This document shows positions 8,740 to 17,418 of a DNA stretch of 64,000 nucleotides, one piece after another. The position numbers and the translations under genes were made by a program. The DNA comes from an uncultured beta proteobacterium (GTDB lineage Bacteria; Pseudomonadota; Gammaproteobacteria; Burkholderiales; Burkholderiaceae). The notes under the pieces were generated by a model. That model made no database searches, had not been told where the DNA came from, and worked only from the letters and a program-made list of their open reading frames with translations. The stretch covers positions 1-64,000 of the forward strand of contig CAIKFU010000090.1 in the NCBI GenBank assembly GCA_903826775.1, given 5' to 3'. How positions within the stretch are numbered: position 1 is the stretch's first letter; every line of letters begins with the position of its first letter.

Positions 8740-10677
8740 ATGCATCAGATTTTATTCAAAACTGCTTTGTCCAAAAAGAGCAGTAGCACGTTGTTATTGG
8801 CGCTTGCAATGGCCCTAGGTTTTGGTTTAAAACCGTTAACAGTAGTTGCTCAAAGCGCATCGTCGGTTTCGGTTTCCACTGCGAAAAATTCGTTTGACCC
8901 GGTAATCGTTACGGCAACTCGAAACAAGCAGGATGCAAATGATGTGCTTGCGGATTTTGTCTACATTGGCCCGGAGGAAATTTCGGAGGCGGGGCAAACC
9001 AGCATTACCGGATTACTGCAGCGCCAACGGGGCGTTCAGGTTTCCAGTAACGGCGGGGGCGGCAGTATTTCCAGCGTCTTCCTAAGGGGAGCCAACTCTG
9101 GCCAGACTCTTGTTTTGATTGATGGGATTCGCTCCCAATCCACCTTGTCGGGAGCGCCATCTTGGCAAGCAATCCCTTTGTCGATAGTCGACCACATTGA
9201 GATTGTCTTTGGTCCCCAAAGCAGTCTTTACGGTTCGGATGCCATTGGCGGCGTAGTGCAGATTTTTACGAAAACAGGCGATGGGCCGATGCAAGTTGGC
9301 GCTTCTGCTGGGTATGGTGGTTATGGAACCAGCATTGTTGAGGCCAGCATCTACGGATCGACTGGCGATGAGCAAAAAACCCGCTACGCCTTAAGTGCTA
9401 CGCAAGAGTTGTCGACCGGGTTTAACTCGATTGCCCCCAATAACCCCTCCATCAAGTATTACAACACCACCCAAAAAATGGGATACGTGCGCGATGGCAT
9501 GACGGGTAAACTCAGCCAGGAATGGGCCCAAGGGCAGGAGCTGGGTTTTCAGATGTTTGCTTCCCGCAACAATAGCCAGTACCCGGTCTACGATCCCACC
9601 AAAATTGTTGGTAACCAGATCAATGATGTGAGCACTTATGCCTTGTACAGCAAGAATCAAATCAATAGCATTTGGAATAGCTTGTTACAAATTTCCCAAT
9701 CCTACGATTTGGGGCAGGCCATCTACAACACGGGTAATCCGTATACGTCCGGTAATCCCGTAACCAACTCGAAGCAAAATATTTATACGTGGCAAAACGA
9801 CATCAATGTTGGGCCGGATTTGTTTCAGTTTGTGGCGGAACGCAAAACCGCTACGGTCAATGCTACTAGCGGCAGCCTCAATCAGGAGCAAGATACCAAT
9901 TCGGTAGGCGCTTCGTATCAGCTAAAGCGCGGATCCAATCTGGCCAACGTCAGTTTGCGCAACGACAGCATTACGGGGTACGGACCGCAGACTACGGGCG
10001 GCATTTCCTATGGGTATTTTTTCACCAAGGAGTGGCGTGCGAACATCAACTATGGGACGGGATTTAAGGCACCGTCTTTTTACGATTTGTACTATCCGCT
10101 GTACGGAGTAGCTAATCTCAAACCCGAGAAGAGTAAGAATACGGAAGCAGGCATTCATTACGAAACCAAGTTGTACGACATTAATTTGGTTGCCTACAAC
10201 AATTCGATAACCAACTTGATTCAATATACGTCTGGCGGATGCCCGGTGGGATACCCTTTTGGTTGCGCCAGTAATGTGGCTTCGGCAAAAATCACTGGCG
10301 TATCGCTTGGCGGGGTAACCCGATTGGGGGATTACACGCTGAAGGGATCGTTTGATCAGGAAAACCCGATTGATCAATCGACCGGTTATGTCCTGGCCAG
10401 ACGCGCCCGTCAGTTCGGTAACGTTGGTGTTGAATACAAGGCTCAAGCCATGACGGTTGGCGCGGAAGGAACATTTCAGGCTAGCCGCTATGACTATAGC
10501 AATACCGGATCCATGGGCGGGTACGGGATCTTTAATACCTATGCCAATTACGCATTCACAAAAGATTGGAGCATGTTTGGACGCTGGAACAACATGTTCA
10601 ACAAAAGCTATCAACTTAGCTATGGATACATGACGCCAGGATCGAACGTGTTTGTGGGGGTGCGGTATGCGATGTAA
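8740..10677 (+). CDS. btuB: TonB-dependent outer-membrane cobalamin receptor
   Basis: 645 residues: signal peptide (to about AVAQSA region, VVAQSAS), TonB box DPVIVTATR, plug domain with GLLQRQRGVQVSSNGGGGSISSVFLRG and LYGSDAIGGVVQIFTK, then a beta-barrel ending in FVGVRYAM. The terminal residue is Met, not the usual aromatic. GAGG lies 8 nt before the ATG. Function follows from the cobalamin riboswitch in its leader and the btuM gene upstream. It imports corrinoids across the outer membrane using TonB energy; no tonB or exbBD genes are in the window. Confidence 0.92.
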   Translation: MHQILFKTALSKKSSSTLLLALAMALGFGLKPLTVVAQSASSVSVSTAKNSFDPVIVTATRNKQDANDVLADFVYIGPEEISEAGQTSITGLLQRQRGVQVSSNGGGGSISSVFLRGANSGQTLVLIDGIRSQSTLSGAPSWQAIPLSIVDHIEIVFGPQSSLYGSDAIGGVVQIFTKTGDGPMQVGASAGYGGYGTSIVEASIYGSTGDEQKTRYALSATQELSTGFNSIAPNNPSIKYYNTTQKMGYVRDGMTGKLSQEWAQGQELGFQMFASRNNSQYPVYDPTKIVGNQINDVSTYALYSKNQINSIWNSLLQISQSYDLGQAIYNTGNPYTSGNPVTNSKQNIYTWQNDINVGPDLFQFVAERKTATVNATSGSLNQEQDTNSVGASYQLKRGSNLANVSLRNDSITGYGPQTTGGISYGYFFTKEWRANINYGTGFKAPSFYDLYYPLYGVANLKPEKSKNTEAGIHYETKLYDINLVAYNNSITNLIQYTSGGCPVGYPFGCASNVASAKITGVSLGGVTRLGDYTLKGSFDQENPIDQSTGYVLARRARQFGNVGVEYKAQAMTVGAEGTFQASRYDYSNTGSMGGYGIFNTYANYAFTKDWSMFGRWNNMFNKSYQLSYGYMTPGSNVFVGVRYAM

Positions 10678-10749
10678 TGGCTGCCGTCGATGGGCAGTCG
10701 CTATGACTGGGTAATAATGGGATGATCTTAACTATCAACTAATCCATCC

Positions 10750-11520
10750 ATGAGTACATTGGCTTACTGGCTGCTGCGAAGCGAGAATCAACTGCTCACC
10801 ACAATTAACGAGTCCGATGGAGAAGTTTTTCCGTGTGGACATGCCGTGGATTTTGGAACCCCACAGAGTGCTTTGCTGGTTGGTGCGTGGCGCGGGCTTC
10901 CGTGTTATGCGGCAGAGGTGGAGAGTATCCCCGAAGGAGTTGTCGGTGAACTGATGCCGGTACGCAGTTTGTTTAACCTCGTGGATGCGGAAACGGTACT
11001 GTTGGTCGGTCGTGCTGCGCACTTGTTGGATTGGAAGCGAAATCATCGCCATTGCGGAAGATGCGGGCTGCCAACCATCATGAAGGACAGTGAGTTCGTC
11101 ATGTCCTGCGAGGTTTGCAATCTGCTGGTGTATCCGAGGATATCCCCTGCGGTCATGGTTCTGATACGACGGGACGACGAGTTGCTGCTGGCGCGTAGCC
11201 ATCGCTTTAAACCGGGCATGTTCAGTGCCTTGGCCGGGTTTGTCGAAGCCGGTGAAACTTTGGAACAATGCGCGGTGCGCGAGGTACGCGAGGAAGTGGG
11301 TATTGAAATTGCAAACCTGCGCTATTTTAAGAGCCAGCCTTGGCCTTTTCCGGACTCCCTCATGTTGGCGTTTTTTGCCGACTATAAAGGCGGTACGATC
11401 CGGATTGATCCAACCGAGATCGAGGATGCCGGATGGTTTTCACGGAGTGCCCTGCCAATCCTTCCCGATCCCGTTAGTATTGCCCGCCAGTTGATTGAGG
11501 CCGCTTTAAAAAGTACCTAA
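10750..11520 (+). CDS. nudC: NADH pyrophosphatase / NAD-cap hydrolase
   Basis: Nudix hydrolase that cleaves NADH and can remove NAD caps from RNA. 256 residues. Order: N-terminal domain, zinc ribbon CGRCGLPT...CEVCNLLVYPR (four Cys), Nudix box GFVEAGETLEQCAVREVREEVGI matching GX5EX7REUXEEXGU exactly, and the subfamily signature SQPWPFPDSLML. A single gene between btuB and a diguanylate cyclase. Confidence 0.95.
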   Translation: MSTLAYWLLRSENQLLTTINESDGEVFPCGHAVDFGTPQSALLVGAWRGLPCYAAEVESIPEGVVGELMPVRSLFNLVDAETVLLVGRAAHLLDWKRNHRHCGRCGLPTIMKDSEFVMSCEVCNLLVYPRISPAVMVLIRRDDELLLARSHRFKPGMFSALAGFVEAGETLEQCAVREVREEVGIEIANLRYFKSQPWPFPDSLMLAFFADYKGGTIRIDPTEIEDAGWFSRSALPILPDPVSIARQLIEAALKST

Positions 11521-11661
11521 TCCAAACCGGACCCGCCGCAATCGCCCAACATGAATCGATGCGGTTCCTGCGCAAAAGAGCACAATACTTTTTGCTTTAT
11601 GACAAATTGCTTGGTGAGCAGCTTGATATTATGGGGGTATAAGTAGCGTTAAAGGGCATTG

Positions 11662-13611
11662 ATGGTAATTACAGAGAAGCCGGATTTCTTCGAGTTTTCC
11701 GGTTCAAGCTCATCCCTAAAGGCCATGCGCAAATCTTTGGTCTTGGGCTTGGTTTTTGCCAATATCGTGATCTTTTTTCTGATCGGGTATTTGCAATACC
11801 AAACCAAGCAGCAGTTTGAAGTAAAAGCGACAGTGCTCTCTCAAAGCGTAGCGCTCTCCTTGGACCAAAGCGTCTCGAAAAGCATTGAAAAAATCGATTT
11901 TGCGTTAGTGGAGCTTCAAGGGGTAATCGAGAAGGACTTGGCCACGCAAAAGCATGTAAATGAAACAACACTCAATGCCTATCTCAATGCCTTCAAAGCG
12001 AAATTGCCGGAAGTCGAGAACTTCAGGGTGGTTGATGACAATGGGTTTTTTATCGCAGGGCAGGGCGTCGGCAATGGTTCGAGACTGAGGGTATCTGACC
12101 GGGACTATTTTATTTACCATCGCGCCCATGATCAAGGGGGGTTGTATGTTGGCAAACCGGTAATGGGTCGGTTGATCCACCGGATGGTGTTGGTTTTTTC
12201 CCGTCGTTTTAACCACCCCGATGGCAGTTTTGCCGGCGTAATTAATGCAATCGTCGAGACCGAGTATCTAAACGACCTCCTGGCAAAATTCGATGCCGGC
12301 CCAAATGGCCATATTTTTATCCGCGATACCGGCAAGTACGATGTGGTTGCCTCTAACGCCGGTAGGTTGGCTGCTCAGAAAAATGAAATGGGCAATTTGG
12401 AGATTTCTCAAGAACTGCGCAACCTGTTGGATGCGGGGGTGGTTGGGGGCACGATCGTGGTTTCCCAAAGTTCCGATGGACAGAATCGGACCATCAGTTT
12501 TCGCCGTTTGGTTGGCGCGCCAATGATCATCATTGTGGGGATTGCTACCGACGATTACCTGGACGGTTGGAAACAAAACCTCTATTGGTATATCGCCATC
12601 CTACTGGGATTTGTTTTTCTGACGTCCCTGTTCGGAATCTGGTTTTTGCGCCTCATCAATCGCACCGAGCGCTCCGAATCCGAACGGGAAGAGCTCGTGA
12701 ACGAGAAGGACATCATTTTAAATAGCCGCATCCTGGGAATTGCCAAACTGAAAGATCGCCGCTTTGTTTGGGTCAACACCACCTTTGCGGAGTCATTCGG
12801 TTATACGCCGTCGGAACTGATCGGCAAGACGACGCAAACCCTCTTTCCCACCATTGAAGGGTATATCGCATTTGGAGAGCAGTTTTATCCCGTCATGCAA
12901 AGGGGGGAGACGGTGCGAACGCAGTATCAGTTCATACATCGAAACGGGACGCTGCGCTGGTACGAACTCACCGGTGCATATCTGGATTCTCGCAGGGAGG
13001 AATCCTTGTGGGTTTTTTCCGACATCAGCGAACGCAAAGCGCTCGAAGAACAGGTTCAGCACCTAGCCTTCTACGACACCTTGACGGATTTGCCAAATCG
13101 GCGCTTGTTGAGTGATCGCTTGCAGCAGACACTCGTCAGCAACCGCCGTAGCCGCCGCCATGGCGCCTTGCTGTTCATCGATTTGGATAATTTCAAGCCG
13201 CTGAACGATACCTTTGGCCACGACATGGGAGACCTTCTGCTCATCGAGGTCGGCGAGCGATTGAAAAAATGCGTGCGCGAAATGGATACGGTTGCGCGCA
13301 TTGGCGGGGATGAATTCGTGGTGTTGGTTTCCGAACTCGAGATGAATCTGCATCTGGCAATCGGGCATGCCAAAGCGATTGCCGACAAGATCCGCAGGGT
13401 CTTGCATGCGCCCTACCTGATCGCCAACCACACGGCGAAAGAAAATCCCTTTATCGAGTACAACTGTTCCGCTAGCATCGGGATTGATTTATTTTCCTAC
13501 AATGAAACGAGCCAGGAGGATATCTTCCACCGTGCCGACGAGGCGATGTATGCCGCGAAGGCGGCCGGTAGGAATACGGTGCGGATATACGGCGAAAAAC
13601 CGGAGGATTGA
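11662..13611 (+). CDS. Membrane diguanylate cyclase with extracytoplasmic sensor and PAS domain
   Basis: About 649 residues. TM1 lies in KSLVLGLVFANIVIFFLIGYL, followed by a periplasmic Cache-like sensor (RDYFIYHRAHDQGGLYVGKP and LVFSRRFNHPDGSFAGVI are typical), TM2 YWYIAILLGFVFLTSLFGIWFL, a coiled linker, a PAS domain ending FSDISERKALEEQ, and a GGDEF domain with ARIGGDEFVVLV. The I-site REMD is intact, so product inhibition is expected. No EAL domain. Start taken at the ATG at 11662, 5 nt after AAAGGG, not the TTG at 11659. It probably senses a small external molecule and makes c-di-GMP. Confidence 0.92.
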   Translation: MVITEKPDFFEFSGSSSSLKAMRKSLVLGLVFANIVIFFLIGYLQYQTKQQFEVKATVLSQSVALSLDQSVSKSIEKIDFALVELQGVIEKDLATQKHVNETTLNAYLNAFKAKLPEVENFRVVDDNGFFIAGQGVGNGSRLRVSDRDYFIYHRAHDQGGLYVGKPVMGRLIHRMVLVFSRRFNHPDGSFAGVINAIVETEYLNDLLAKFDAGPNGHIFIRDTGKYDVVASNAGRLAAQKNEMGNLEISQELRNLLDAGVVGGTIVVSQSSDGQNRTISFRRLVGAPMIIIVGIATDDYLDGWKQNLYWYIAILLGFVFLTSLFGIWFLRLINRTERSESEREELVNEKDIILNSRILGIAKLKDRRFVWVNTTFAESFGYTPSELIGKTTQTLFPTIEGYIAFGEQFYPVMQRGETVRTQYQFIHRNGTLRWYELTGAYLDSRREESLWVFSDISERKALEEQVQHLAFYDTLTDLPNRRLLSDRLQQTLVSNRRSRRHGALLFIDLDNFKPLNDTFGHDMGDLLLIEVGERLKKCVREMDTVARIGGDEFVVLVSELEMNLHLAIGHAKAIADKIRRVLHAPYLIANHTAKENPFIEYNCSASIGIDLFSYNETSQEDIFHRADEAMYAAKAAGRNTVRIYGEKPED

Positions 13612-13655
13612 TCGCTGTACCAGGCTTGCTAACGCCCCGTAGCGATCGTTGCACC

Positions 13656-14411
13656 CTAGAACTCGTATTCCAATTGCATGCGCACCGTGTTCTTGGGGGA
13701 TGCCGCGGTCGTTCCCCACAGGTACGCCAGGTTGTAGGCAATCGCCTGCCTTGGACCCACTTTGGTTTTGCCAAAGAGCGCCGGTCCCGCGCTCGTTTGC
13801 TGTTGCCCATTGGGGTCCCAGTGGCGAATCTGCCCGAGCCACGAATACAGTTGCGCACCCAGTTCAAGCTGCGGGTGCAGGCGGTATTTCACCTGCCCCT
13901 GGTAGCCCAAGAACGTCCCCTGATTTTCCGTGCCTTGGTAGTGGCCTTGCACCAGGACGTTGAGGTTCGCCTGCCACTTGCGCCAGTCGCTTTGCAACAG
14001 CAAGCCGTACTTCAGCTCATACCCTTCGTTGCGATTTTGCGGGCGCTCGAGCTCAATGAGTAGGCCAACATCAACGGGGTATTTCCCGGTGTCGGTCAGT
14101 TGGAACTTGTTTTCCCATTCGATCGCGTCGAATGTGGCGACGTTGCCGTCCCACGCCGCCTTGCCGTAGAGTTCGGTGAACCACCAGGAGTTCACGCCGT
14201 AGCCAAAACCCACCGATGCCCCCGATTGTTTGGAGTCGTCGCTAGCTTTCGGCGTTTGGGTTCCAAATTTAGTGTCGATCTCCCGTTCGCCTTCCTCGAC
14301 GATCGGGCTGAAGACGTAATCGGCGGGACCGCTCAGGTATTCGGCGGCGTGCGAGAAGGTTGCGCAGAGCAGTGCGCAGGAGACGAGCATGCGTTTGAGT
14401 TGGGTTGGCAT
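13656..14411 (-). CDS. Putative outer-membrane beta-barrel protein in a Fur-controlled pair
   Basis: 251 residues with a signal peptide (MPTQLKRMLVSCALLCATFSHA). The mature part is rich in alternating aromatic and polar stretches (YGLLLQSDWRKWQANLNVLVQG, LELGAQLYSWLGQIRHW) and ends in LEYEF with terminal Phe, the usual outer-membrane barrel ending. No family was recognised. It follows the cupredoxin-like gene by 8 bp with AAGGA between, so it shares that gene's iron-regulated promoter. GC is visibly higher than in most neighbours. An outer-membrane step in iron uptake is an inference from context only. Confidence 0.78.
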   Translation of the reverse strand: MPTQLKRMLVSCALLCATFSHAAEYLSGPADYVFSPIVEEGEREIDTKFGTQTPKASDDSKQSGASVGFGYGVNSWWFTELYGKAAWDGNVATFDAIEWENKFQLTDTGKYPVDVGLLIELERPQNRNEGYELKYGLLLQSDWRKWQANLNVLVQGHYQGTENQGTFLGYQGQVKYRLHPQLELGAQLYSWLGQIRHWDPNGQQQTSAGPALFGKTKVGPRQAIAYNLAYLWGTTAASPKNTVRMQLEYEF

Positions 14412-14419
14412 GGTAATCC

Positions 14420-14764
14420 TTACTTAACGATGACCACGCCTTGGGCGGTATTCGGACTAAATTCCCCTTCGAACCGATAGCGGCCTGCTGGCAGAGGGCC
14501 GATATAGACGACGGCGCTGCTGTTGGCGTGGACCAGCACTTCGCGATGCAGGTCAAAGCTGTCGAATTCCTCGGGGGTATCGTCCTGGTTTTCGATCAGC
14601 AGTTTGACTTTGGTGTCGGCCGGGATTTCCAATTGGTCGGGAGTAAACCGGCCGCGGATGATGGCAATCGTGATCACCGGATTTTCCGCATGGGTCATCG
14701 TAGGTAGACCGATCAGCATGGCCAAGAGGAAATGGTGAAGGGTTAATCGCAAAATCGTCTGCAT
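14420..14764 (-). CDS. Exported cupredoxin-like domain protein, iron-regulated
   Basis: Small periplasmic protein with a signal peptide (ILRLTLHHFLLAMLIGLPTMTHA) and a cupredoxin-like beta sandwich (FTPDQLEIPADTKVKLLIENQDDTPEEFDSFDLHREVLV...GRYRFEGEF). The blue-copper Cys is absent: the usual Cys loop reads FEGEFSPNTAQG. This matches the Cupredoxin_1-type domain found with FTR1/P19-like iron uptake systems. Start chosen at the ATG at 14764 because AAAGG is about 7 nt upstream; the 14770 ATG is too close. Two Fur-box-like palindromes lie just upstream. No FTR1 permease is next to it here. Confidence 0.82.
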   Translation of the reverse strand: MQTILRLTLHHFLLAMLIGLPTMTHAENPVITIAIIRGRFTPDQLEIPADTKVKLLIENQDDTPEEFDSFDLHREVLVHANSSAVVYIGPLPAGRYRFEGEFSPNTAQGVVIVK

Positions 14765-14780
14765 GAACATGCCTTTTATA

Positions 14781-14827
14781 AATAAGAATGATTCTCATTA
14801 TATAGTTATTGAGAATCATTCTCAATA
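14781..14827 (-). promoter_or_regulatory. Tandem Fur boxes
   Basis: TATTGAGAATCATTCTCAATA (14807-14827) has 10-bp perfect arms around one central base, and AATAAGAATGATTCTCATTA (14781-14800) is a second copy. Both closely resemble the classical Fur consensus with GAGAAT/ATTCTC cores. They lie 17-63 bp upstream of the cupredoxin start, so repression by Fe-Fur is expected. Confidence 0.85.
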
Positions 14828-14830
14828 ATA

Positions 14831-15055
14831 AAAACTCGGCAATGGTAAGGGGTATTTTTCGTATAAATCACTATTTTTTTTAGTTTTAATTAATAAAAAA
14901 TGATAATTTATGAAAAAGTGCAAAATAAATTGAATAGTGATCATCTAGTGTTGCAAAGCGTCAGGTGCGATTGCTGCTGGTGAATTACGCAAGTTGGAGC
15001 GGTCAGGCACTGCAATTGGTCAGTGGATTTGAATACTGGGGGGTTTGAATACAGC
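14831..15055. other. AT-rich intergenic region
   Basis: Very AT-rich stretch (14860-14940) between the Fur boxes and the VPEID-like protein. It presumably holds divergent promoters. No gene or RNA recognised. Confidence 0.5.
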
Positions 15056-15628
15056 ATGGCAATCAAACGCGTCTGGAGCCGGTTGGTTTTTCTGTTGCTG
15101 GTCATGTTCGCAATGGCCATGAGCGGGACTGCTCGCGCACAAAACTCATACGAAATCACGGCCACCGGAATCCATTTTACGAATGGACCGGCTGGCGTTG
15201 AAAGCCAGAACAACGCTTTTATTTCCATCGTCTACACCACCAACGCATTGGGAATCATCGATAGCGTTCAAAGCATTCTGTACAACGGTATTGCGGCGAC
15301 GAACCTCAGCGTGGCTTTTTCCGGATTGTCCGGAAATACACCCAATTTTTCATTTTCACCCAGCCAGGGCGGTTTGCAAAAATACGGAACCTATGAAGTG
15401 TTCGGGCAATTTAATACCAACAACAATTACCTCGGTGTGGGTACCAATTTTTTCAATTACCATTCGGTCAACCAATCCACCGGTTTTACTTCTACCATGT
15501 CGGTAGTGGCCGCTCCCGAAATCGATGGCGGCTTACTGCCCATCGGCGTATTTTTGGGGTTGGCAATCGTGCCGGTATTTATGGGCCATGCACGAAGAAT
15601 CCCACAGCGCGAGCGGACCCGGGCATGA
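15056..15628 (+). CDS. Short exported protein with a VPEID/PEP-CTERM-like sorting tail
   Basis: 190 residues from MAIKRVW; the GTG at 15023 in the track would add an implausible extension before the signal peptide (VFLLLVMFAMAMSGTARA). The mature part is rich in Asn, Ser, Thr and Gly. The C-terminus has the three-part sorting layout: motif AAPEIDGG, a hydrophobic span LLPIGVFLGLAIVPVFMG, and a basic end HARRIPQRERTR. This resembles the VPEID-CTERM type handled by exosortases. No exosortase gene is in the window. Body function unknown; possibly a surface or matrix protein. Confidence 0.72.
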   Translation: MAIKRVWSRLVFLLLVMFAMAMSGTARAQNSYEITATGIHFTNGPAGVESQNNAFISIVYTTNALGIIDSVQSILYNGIAATNLSVAFSGLSGNTPNFSFSPSQGGLQKYGTYEVFGQFNTNNNYLGVGTNFFNYHSVNQSTGFTSTMSVVAAPEIDGGLLPIGVFLGLAIVPVFMGHARRIPQRERTRA

Positions 15629-15741
15629 ACCGCATCGCTATACATGCGCATGCAGGCAACTTGGGATATTGCTTGGCTGGAAAACTGCCTACTTCCATCA
15701 CGGGATCGGCGATCAAAGTTTGCCGATCAAAATGGATTAAA

Positions 15742-15757
15742 CCTCAACTACTTGAGG
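15742..15757 (-). terminator. Small hairpin overlapping the stop of the 57-residue ORF
   Basis: CCTCAA-CTAC-TTGAGG is a 6-bp stem with a 4-nt loop, spanning the TAG stop of the minus-strand small ORF and followed on that strand by TTTAATCC. A weak terminator candidate. Confidence 0.35.
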
Positions 15758-15921
15758 TCTTTGTTCCAATTGCGACCCTGAAAGATTGATTTGGGCATAT
15801 CCGCTTCCAATCCCTCCACCACCACCAATTTTTCTTTACTGGCGGATTTGGTCTTACCGGAATTCTTTTTGGCGGGTTCGATCCGCACTTCCAATACTGC
15901 GTTGTCTTGTGTCGTCTTCAT
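15748..15921 (-). CDS. 57-residue conserved-looking cytosolic protein, absent from the ORF track
   Basis: Too short for the track. It reads MKTTQDNAVLEVRIEPAKK...VVVEGLEADMPKSIFQGRNWNKDLK: a basic Lys/Ser-rich middle and a well-formed C-terminal half. No signal peptide or membrane span. TGGAA lies close to the ATG. Codon use is ordinary and the competing plus-strand ORFs (15786-15995, 15907-16194) look like shadows. Function unknown. The remaining 265 bp to the next gene shows nothing recognisable. Confidence 0.6.
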   Translation of the reverse strand: MKTTQDNAVLEVRIEPAKKNSGKTKSASKEKLVVVEGLEADMPKSIFQGRNWNKDLK

Positions 15922-16186
15922 GTTTCCATTTTAACAATTTTGATGAAAATTTGCTACCCCTCCCATTCTGTGTCGGCAAACGTTGCTGGGGATAGGCTGG
16001 GGTTTGTATTCATTTTGTTTAGGGTGCATGCCAGTGCGTTATTTCGAGAGCGATCGACCTCTTTACAAAGGTTTTTACAGGATAAAAAATGCGATACCTC
16101 AGGAAAATACCTGGGTTTGCGGGCTTATAATTTAAACAGGAAGAACCCATTCTTCACGGGTGTTTCCGATCCAAGGGGGTGTGTAA

Positions 16187-16831
16187 ATGTATGAAACCAA
16201 AGACAACAACTATTTTTCATTTGTGCGCAAGGATATTGCTCCACTCTTGCCTTCCCAAAGTGCCGAGGTGCTGGAATTAGGTTGTGGCGCAGGTGGGACG
16301 TTGGGTTGGCTCAAGGCGGAAGGGTATGCCGGGCATACGACGGGAATGGAGTTGTGCGCTGAGCCGGCGGCAATTGCCAGAACGCGGGTAGACAAGGTGT
16401 TCGAAGGCGATGTCAATGCCACGATGGGGCAGTTGCCTTTGGAGGGTTTTGATTTGGTGCTGTGCTTGGATGTGCTCGAACACTTGGTGGATCCATGGGA
16501 GACCGTCAAGCGCCTCTACGGGTTGATGCGAACCGGTGGTACCTTAATTGTCAGTTTGCCAAATATTCAACATTACAAAGTCGTGCTGCCGCTATTGCTC
16601 AAGGGTACCTGGCAATACAAGGAGGATGGGATTATGGATCGCACCCATCTGCGGTTTTTTTCTAGACAAAGCGCTAGCGAGATGCTGACGAATGCCGGGT
16701 TTAAGATTAGCGATTGCATTGATTCGGGCTACAACTCCAGACGCATATTCAAGTTTTGGAAATTTTTGCTATCCCATACATCGATGCGCGATTTGACGGC
16801 GAGCCAATTCGTGTTCCGCGCTGAAAAATAA
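16187..16831 (+). CDS. Class I SAM-dependent methyltransferase
   Basis: 214 residues. Motif I VLELGCGAGGTLGWL binds SAM; FDLVLCLDVLEHLVDPW and GGTLIVSLPNIQHY are the following motifs of the UbiG/Methyltransf_23-like group. The C-terminal half (HLRFFSRQSASEMLTNAGF) resembles methyltransferases of surface polysaccharide or sugar clusters, but the substrate is not evident. A strong Shine-Dalgarno sequence (AGGGGGTG) precedes the ATG. It looks monocistronic, with a hairpin after the stop. Confidence 0.88.
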   Translation: MYETKDNNYFSFVRKDIAPLLPSQSAEVLELGCGAGGTLGWLKAEGYAGHTTGMELCAEPAAIARTRVDKVFEGDVNATMGQLPLEGFDLVLCLDVLEHLVDPWETVKRLYGLMRTGGTLIVSLPNIQHYKVVLPLLLKGTWQYKEDGIMDRTHLRFFSRQSASEMLTNAGFKISDCIDSGYNSRRIFKFWKFLLSHTSMRDLTASQFVFRAEK

Positions 16832-16866
16832 TCCGCCCAATTGGGTCATTTTTTTGAAGATGCATT

Positions 16867-16908
16867 AAAACCAATCCGATTGCTTGGCAAGAACGATCGA
16901 TTGGTTTT
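16867..16908 (+). terminator. Hairpin terminator after the methyltransferase
   Basis: AAAACCAATC (16867-16876) pairs with GATTGGTTTT (16899-16908), extended by GAT/ATC past a one-base bulge. The 3' arm ends in TTTT, as in intrinsic terminators. Confidence 0.5.
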
Positions 16909-16931
16909 GAGTTCTAAAAAGGAACCTCGTC

Positions 16932-17264
16932 ATGACGCTTGGACAAGCAATTAGCACCTGTTTTTCAAAGTATGCCGACTTTAACGGCAGGGCCGGAAGA
17001 AGCGAGTATTGGTGGTTTGCACTTTTTGTCGCCCTTTTTACGACCGCTGCCGCCTTGATTAACGATACGGCCTATGGATTAAGCCTTCTCGCCATTCTCC
17101 TTCCTCACAATGCTGTTGCCGTAAGGCGTTTGCACGATATTGATAAAAGTGGATGGTGGCTGTTGTTAATGGTCGTGCCGCTTGTCAATCTCATACTGAT
17201 TTACTGGTATTGCCAAACCGGGAGTGACGTTGGCAATCGATTTGGAGATCCGGTAATCCACTAA
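16932..17264 (+). CDS. DUF805 membrane protein
   Basis: 110 residues with the family hallmarks FNGRAGRSEYWWFALF at the start, AVAVRRLHDIDKSGWWLLL in the middle and GNRFGDP at the end; three to four hydrophobic segments. Family function is unknown. A second, diverged DUF805 gene lies at 54.8-55.2 kb. AAGGAAC precedes the ATG. Confidence 0.9.
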   Translation: MTLGQAISTCFSKYADFNGRAGRSEYWWFALFVALFTTAAALINDTAYGLSLLAILLPHNAVAVRRLHDIDKSGWWLLLMVVPLVNLILIYWYCQTGSDVGNRFGDPVIH

Positions 17265-17418
17265 TTGGCGAGACGGGTTTTGAGTCTAGCAAAGTAAGTT
17301 GCCCTCTAGAAAAGATCACTGTAGGGGTGCACAAACAGCGAACTCAATAAGGCAATGCGTATTGCCTGCGGTATGATCATTCCAAGATCCCTAACCACAA
17401 TATTCATGCGGCATTCAA

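Noticed and set aside
9922-10614. 230-residue minus-strand ORF
   Set aside because: Lies wholly inside btuB in the antisense direction, with no signal, domain or ribosome binding site; a shadow of a long coding frame.
13612-13655. GATCGCT...AGCGATC repeat between convergent genes
   Set aside because: Only 7 bp with a 22-nt loop and no T-run; too weak to call a terminator.
13608-14063. 151-residue plus-strand ORF
   Set aside because: Antisense to the Fur-controlled barrel gene, Arg/Pro/Leu-rich as expected of shadows in GC-richer sequence.
15786-16194. Plus-strand ORFs 15786-15995 and 15907-16194
   Set aside because: The first is antisense to the 57-residue ORF; the second has no ribosome binding site and an unlikely composition. 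The minus-strand ORF is better.
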